The notes under the pieces were generated by a model that was not told the DNA's origin, ran no database searches, and worked only from the letters and a program-made list of their open reading frames with translations. From Chlorella sorokiniana (taxonomy: Eukaryota; Chlorophyta; Trebouxiophyceae; Chlorellales; Chlorellaceae), in assembly GCA_025917655.1 (NCBI GenBank), contig CP084609.1, positions 62,001 to 126,000 of the forward strand: a stretch of 64,000 nucleotides of DNA, written 5' to 3'. The position numbers and the translations under genes were made by a program. Positions 58,741 through 64,000 of this stretch are shown piece after piece. Within the stretch, counting starts at the first letter, position 1. The number at the start of each line of letters is the position of its first letter.

Positions 58741-61700
58741 ATGGGCGAGGCGGAGGCTGCCCTGCCGCACATCCAGCGCCTGGACGAGAGCGTGGTGAAC
58801 CGCATCGCGGCGGGAGAGATCATCCAGGCAAGATGTCAGCGTTGAATGTTATTTATGGAGGGCCGCCCCCGCTGGGGATCCCTGCTGCTGCCGGTGGCAG
58901 CCGCCACCGCAGCTCTGCCACCGGCCCGCCTCCTCTTGATCTCTTCCAGTGACATGGTTGCAGAGACCTGCCAGCGCGCTCAAGGAGATGCTGGAGAACA
59001 GTTTGGATGCGGGAGCCACCCAGATCATGTGGGGCACGGCGGCTGCTGCTGCCGCCTGCTCTCAGGCCGCGCCAGCTGGGTGCTGCAGCAGTGCGCTCTG
59101 CAGTGCTCATTCTCCGCCTGATCACGAAGACATTTCCCCTGGTTTACATACTGACTGCAGCGTGACGGTAAAGGATGGCGGCAAGGCGCTGCTACAGATA
59201 CAGGACAACGGCCATGGAATCCGGGTGCGCCTCTGGGTGCTGGGTGTGCTGGATCTGCTGGGTGTGCTTGGTGTGCTGGGTGTACTGGATGTGCAGAGCG
59301 CGCTGTGCACTGCCCCGGGACTCTGTTGGGTGTGCACAGGGCAGCACGCGCTGGTTGAATTTGGGACGCAGCTGATAGGTCAGCCTCACCAAGCAGCAGT
59401 CTGCGGGCGTCCGGCGTGCTCCTGGCAGCCGCAGGGGCGGCAACAGTCGGGCTGCTGGCGCTCCAGCGCTTGAGCCTGCTGTGTGGCTCTCAGCAGCCTT
59501 CGGTCTCCACTGGCTGCCCCTGCGAAACCATGTCGGGCCCTCAAACGCTGCTGCAATCTGCTACGAACTTTCTAGCAACTCTGCCTCCCTCCACGTTCCT
59601 CTGCCTGTTCCGCAAAATCAGCCAGCGCAGAAGGACGCTGTTCTCCTCTGCTAAGAATCCCCTAGACTTTCCGTCTGCTTTGCTGCCCTCCATACTCCGC
59701 TCCTCTGCCTGCCATGCTGTGCGCAGAAGGACGACCTGCCCATCCTGTGTGAGCGGCACACCACCTCCAAGCTGAGGGCGTTTGAGGATCTGGAGGGCAT
59801 CCAGACCCTGGGCTTCAGGTGGGTGGCTGTTGGTGGTGGGTGGTGTGTGACGGCATGGTGGGTGGCGGTGGTGAATGGTGTTGCTGGGGGACGTGAAGGG
59901 CAGTACAGAAGAATGGATGGCAACCTTGGCTCCTGCTCCCCACACACCGCCCTTTCTCCTGGCAACCTGGCATCATCACACCCCGTTCTGAACCGCAACT
60001 TTACTGCCTACAACCAGGGGGAGGCCTTGGCCAGCATCAGCTACGTGGCCAAGCTCAGCGTGACGACGATGACGGAGGGGGCGCTGCACGGCTGGCGGGT
60101 GACCTATGAGGATGGTGAGGAGGCGTGGGGGTGAAGGCAGGCGCAAGTCTGTGAAACACATGTATCAAGGAAGGGGCGTGTTTGGAATTCCACCCGCTGA
60201 CAATGGGTGGGCGCCGGAGCGAGAGTGGTGTGGGCGCCGGAACGGAGAGGCTGGGACATCGCTGCAGGGATGAGGTGCAAAGCCGTGCAAGGTCCAACAC
60301 GCAGCAGCGCTGTACGGCCCGCTAGCATGCCACGTGGGTGCCGCCGATGCAGCCACCCCCTCCGCATGCCGCCACCCGCCCCCGCAGGCGTGATGGATGC
60401 TGCGGGGCCGCGGGCCGCCGCCGCCAACCGCGGCACGCTCATCAGCGTGGAGGACCTCTTCTGGAACGTGCCGCTGCGCAAAAAGGCAAGGGCCTCTGAA
60501 GCCGGTTTCGGAACAACGGAAAGGGGACGCTGCGCCTCCCCCTGTGCTGTGGTTGACTGTGGAAGGACTGCAGCGCGCTCTGCTAGCTGGGCCAGAGGCC
60601 GGTGTGCGCCAGCCCTGCCGCCAGGCTCCAGCTGCACGGAACAGCTGATGCGGCGTTGAGTTGCTGCTGCCGTACCGCTGCCGTACCGCTGCAGGCCCTC
60701 AAGGGCGCCAGCGAGGAGTACCACCACATCCTGGATGTCATGGGGCGGTACGCAGGTGCGGCAGTGCAGTACATGCCGCGCACCTGGGCAGAGCAGACCT
60801 GCTGCTGGGCGCTCGCCTGTGCGCCACTGGCTCTGGCGCCGCGTTGCCCTTGCTGCCGCGGCAACTGCCTGCGCCCCTGCACTCGTCCTGCTGCATGCTG
60901 CTGCGTGCACAAGGTCGTTATAGCGGACTGCAGCGCATGAGCCTGCCAGCCGCGGCAGCAGTGGCAGTTGCGACAGCCGCATGCGGCAGGACCCAAGTGT
61001 GGCTGCCGCCCAAACAGGGCGTGCCCTGTCCCAGGCTCCCACTTCCTCCTCTGCTATCCTCCTTCAAGATAAACTTTCTTCTGTCTGCCTCCTCCCCCCC
61101 GCCCATGAAACAGAAAACAGAAAGCTCGCGTCACTCTGCCAGCTTCCTCCCAAAAACAATAAACAAGTCTTTGCTTTCCCGCGTCCCGCTGCAGTGTACA
61201 AGGCGGGTGTGTCGCTGACGTGCAAGCGGCAGGGGGAGGCGCGGTCGGACCTGCACACGCTGGCGGGGGCGTCCCGCCTGGACAACATCAGGTGGGGCAG
61301 CTGCAAGGAAGCTGCATGGGAAGCACGGGAATCTTCAGGGAATACGGCGAGCAGTGGCTCATCCGCATGGGGCGCGCGTCCGTTGCGCACGCAGCGAAGC
61401 GGCGGCGGCGCCGCCTGTGGGCAGGCACGATGCCGGTGGCTGCTGTGGTTTCTTTCCTTTTTCTGCTGTGGTTTCTCTTTGGAGGTCACAGCCACGGTGC
61501 GCCCAACACCCACCCATCCACACAAACCACCATCACCACCGCCGCCGCCACCCAGCATCGACCACCGCAGCGCCTCAAAACCGGCCCCAAGAGGCTGTCA
61601 AACACCACCGTATTCAGGCCCCACCCCCCCACCAATCCCCTGCTGGCCTGCAGGGCGGTGTTTGGCGCCGCTGTGGCCAAGCACGTGGTGCCGCTGACGC

Positions 61701-64000
61701 TCGTGCGGGCGGCGGCGCCGCAGGGCCGGTGAGCGGCGGCGACGACGACGGCGGCGTGCACTGCGAGGTGGAGGTGCGTTGCACGGCGGGCGGCCGCCGC
61801 TGCCTTCTCCTGCTTAATGTTGATCCTCTGGTTCAGTTGCTTCTGCCATTCGATAAGAGCATGCAGCCGGTGCTGTTGCCCTGGAGCGTCGTTGAGGTCT
61901 GGCGATACGCGCCCGCCGCCGCTGTCCCGCCTGCGTACCGCAGGGCTTTGTGTCTGGCGCCGACTACTCTGGCAAGAAGACGCAGCTGGTGCTGTTCATC
62001 AACGGTCGCTCTGGTGGGGGGGGGTCAAAAGGGCGCGGGGGCTGGCTGGCGGCGCTGGCCGCTGCTGTCACGGCTGCCGCTGCGTTGCCGCGCCGGGCGG
62101 CGCTGGCCTGCCGCAAGTTGCAGCACCGGCTTTTCTGGGGCGGCCGTCTCGGGCCCCGTCGGAAGGTCCGTCGCTCGCATTCTCGTTCTGCACGTTGCTG
62201 AAGCTACCCTGGGCTCCGCCGCCGCTTCCCCTTTGCCTGCCCGGGTGCAGTGGAGTGCACCCCGCTGAAGCGCGCCATAGAGGCGACCTACGCCGCCGTG
62301 CTGCCCAAGGCCGCCAAGCCCTTCCTCTTCCTGGTGAGCTGGAGGGCGATGGTGTGGCGGCCAGCTGCCGGGGCTTTGCTGCGGCGCGGGCTGCTTGCAG
62401 GCCGGGAGGGTGCCGTGCCCCCCCAGCAAGGCTTGCTGGCAGTGAAGGGATGACGCTTGGAAGCTTCTGAAATGCTACAGGCTGAAACTGCGGTGGTGGG
62501 TGCCGTGGTACCGCTCGCGGTACCACGTCCTGCAGGAGGTGCGGCTGCCCGGCAGCCACGTGGACGTCAACGTGCACCCCACCAAGAAGGAGGTGGGCTT
62601 CCTGCACCAGGTGCGCGGAAGCTGGCCGGAAGCTGCTCCTGCGCCGCAGCTGTGTTCCGCTTTGCTCCAGAGCAGCGGCCGCTTTTGGGGTCTCGCATCG
62701 GCAAGCAAACCAGGCCGGAACCTGGCTGGAAAGCGGCCGCAAAGACCGCACGACTGAAAGGTTATCGTGAAGCGCAGGAGGAGCTGATTGAGGCGGTACG
62801 TCTGGCGGTCGAGGAGAAGCTGCTGGGCAGCAACGGCAAGCGCACGTACGCGCAGGTGCGGCAGGGCGGGCGGCGCCGCTGTGCAGCCGCGGTGCCGCGG
62901 GGCCAGCTTTTCCATGCGCCCGCCTCCCGGCCTCGTCTCTCCAGCCGAGCATTCACCCGACAGTGTGGCAGAGCACCCAATTTCTACATGCTCCTGGTCC
63001 TGGCCCTCTTCTTCTTGGCTGCCGCCGCCAGCCTTCTCTGGCATCCCCCGCCTCCAATCCCATGCTCCCAAGCTCCCCACCCCCACCCTCCCATCGCAAG
63101 TCCGCCCCGTACCCACTTTACCTCCCCACCCACAACGCTCTCAACCTCCAATCCACCACCCACCCAACCCCTCCTCCCGCAGACGATGCTGCCCGGTGCG
63201 CCGCTGCTGGAGGCGGCCGCCGCCGAGCCCCAGCCCGCCTACTACCGCCCAGAGAAGCTCGTGCGCACAGGTGCGTGCGGCCGGCTGGCTTCCGCTTCGT
63301 TGCGGGGCCTTGCCTTTGTGCCTGACTGCCTTATTTTGGTTGTTGGGCGATTGGTGGGAAGCGCTGCAGCGCCAGGACACACACACCCCCGGCTGCGGAT
63401 CCGTTGGTTGCGTTCCTCACCCGCCACCAACCTGCGGCCTTCCCCTGCCCGCATCCGTGCCTGGCAGACGCCCGAGCGCAGACGCTGCATGCCTTCCTTG
63501 GGGCTGGTGGCAGCCAGACGGCGGCGACGCAGCAGCAACAGCAGCAGCTTCAGCAGCAGCAGCAACCAGAGCAGCAGCAGCAGCAGGGGGAGGGGGCGAG
63601 CAGGCGGGGGGCGGGCGGCGGCGGGGAGCAAGGCCCCGCCGCCATGGAGCAAGACGTGCAGCAGCCCGGTGCGGCTGCCGCTGTTGCTGCTGCGGCTGCG
63701 GCGGCGGCGCTGCCGGTGGCGCGGGCGCCGCGCGGGCGGCGGCGCCCGCCCAGACGGCGGCGGCGGCGCTTTCGACTTCCTGCCGACCCCCATGGACATT
63801 GCGGGGGCGGCGGGCGGCGTCGCCGCAGCCCCGCAGCCGCCGCCCACGCAGTTTGCGCCGCCGGTGCGGCAGCAGCGCCGTGCCGCCGACGGCAGCTCCT
63901 CGCTGCCCAGCGTGCAAGCCTTGCTGGCGGAGGCGGCGGGCGCGGCCGCATGCGGGGGTGGCGGAAGTTTTGAAGGCACCCACCTGGGTCGGCATGGCTG
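58741..64000 (+). CDS. MLH1: DNA mismatch repair protein MLH1 (3' end beyond window)
   Basis: Exons: 58741-58827, 58964-59028, 59161-59224, 59727-59818, 60018-60114, 60388-60485, 60695-60755, 61195-61291, 61654-61773, 61944-62013, 62251-62333, 62536-62610, 62778-62855, 63183-63270 and 63468 to the edge. The GHKL ATPase motifs are complete: RLDESVVNRIAAGEIIQ, KEMLENSLDAGATQI (catalytic Glu), QIQDNGHGIR and GFR-GEALASISYVAKL. MLH1-specific blocks follow: SVEDLFWNVPLRKK, SEEYHHILDVMGRYA, LVLFINGR, AIEATYAAVLPKAAKPFLFL, VDVNVHPTKKEVGFLH and EEKLLGSNGKRTYAQ. A Gln-rich then Ala-rich linker (63526-63720) leads to LPSVQALLAEA; the MutL C-terminal domain is cut off. The protein pairs with PMS1/PMS2-type partners in nuclear mismatch repair and meiotic crossover. 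Introns 1 and 6 have GC donors. Exons 5, 9 and 15 need extra bases. Confidence 0.95.
63526..63594 (+). repeat. CAG-rich tract encoding poly-Gln in MLH1 linker
   Basis: Nearly uninterrupted CAG codons with a few CTT, CCA and GAG interruptions, in the disordered linker between the ATPase and C-terminal domains of MLH1. Confidence 0.85.

Overview
This window reads as nuclear DNA of a green alga, most likely a Chlorella-like trebouxiophyte. It is very GC-rich. Every multi-exon gene is cut into many short exons by short GT-AG introns, with some GC-AG introns. Proteins carry long Ala/Gln/Gly-rich inserts, and several genes have a TGTAA box (the usual green-algal poly(A) signal) just after the stop. 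Homologues are plant or algal in character: a plant-type TCP11 protein, TOM9/TOM22, a GT14 glycosyltransferase, an SBP56-family protein and MLH1.

Left part (1-36 kb), mostly minus strand. In order from the left edge: the 5' part of an NT-C2/coiled-coil gene (3474 down to the window edge); a complete TCP11-family gene (12695-4183); a core-2/I-branching-type glycosyltransferase, GT14 (18494-13549); one or two small, poorly supported membrane-protein genes (about 20302-19244); an unrecognised plus-strand gene (20725-22805); and a large ZFC3H1-like gene (36122-24286). The second intron of the ZFC3H1-like gene is almost entirely filled by a 162-bp-arm inverted repeat.

Right part (37.9-64 kb), all plus strand. 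In order: a secreted SBP56/methanethiol-oxidase-family protein with 21 exons (37915-44346); a CysQ/SAL1-type bisphosphate nucleotidase (45274-47817); TOM9 (48407-49122); SDHAF3 (49245-49763); an ankyrin-repeat protein (50137-52081); a type II membrane glycosyltransferase-like protein with disordered inserts (52721-58385); and the first 15 exons of MLH1 (58741 to the right edge).

Two observations run across the window. First, almost every conserved gene needs about one extra base at a G/C run to keep its reading frame. All these breaks point the same way (bases absent), which suggests homopolymer contraction in the consensus, so the gene models here are exon sets joined by homology and splice phase rather than single open frames. 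Second, TOM9 and SDHAF3, both mitochondrial, lie 122 bp apart on one strand with a TGTAA box only after the second, which makes them a candidate dicistronic pair. Exon coordinates were worked out by hand from splice sites and phase; no alignment or search was run.
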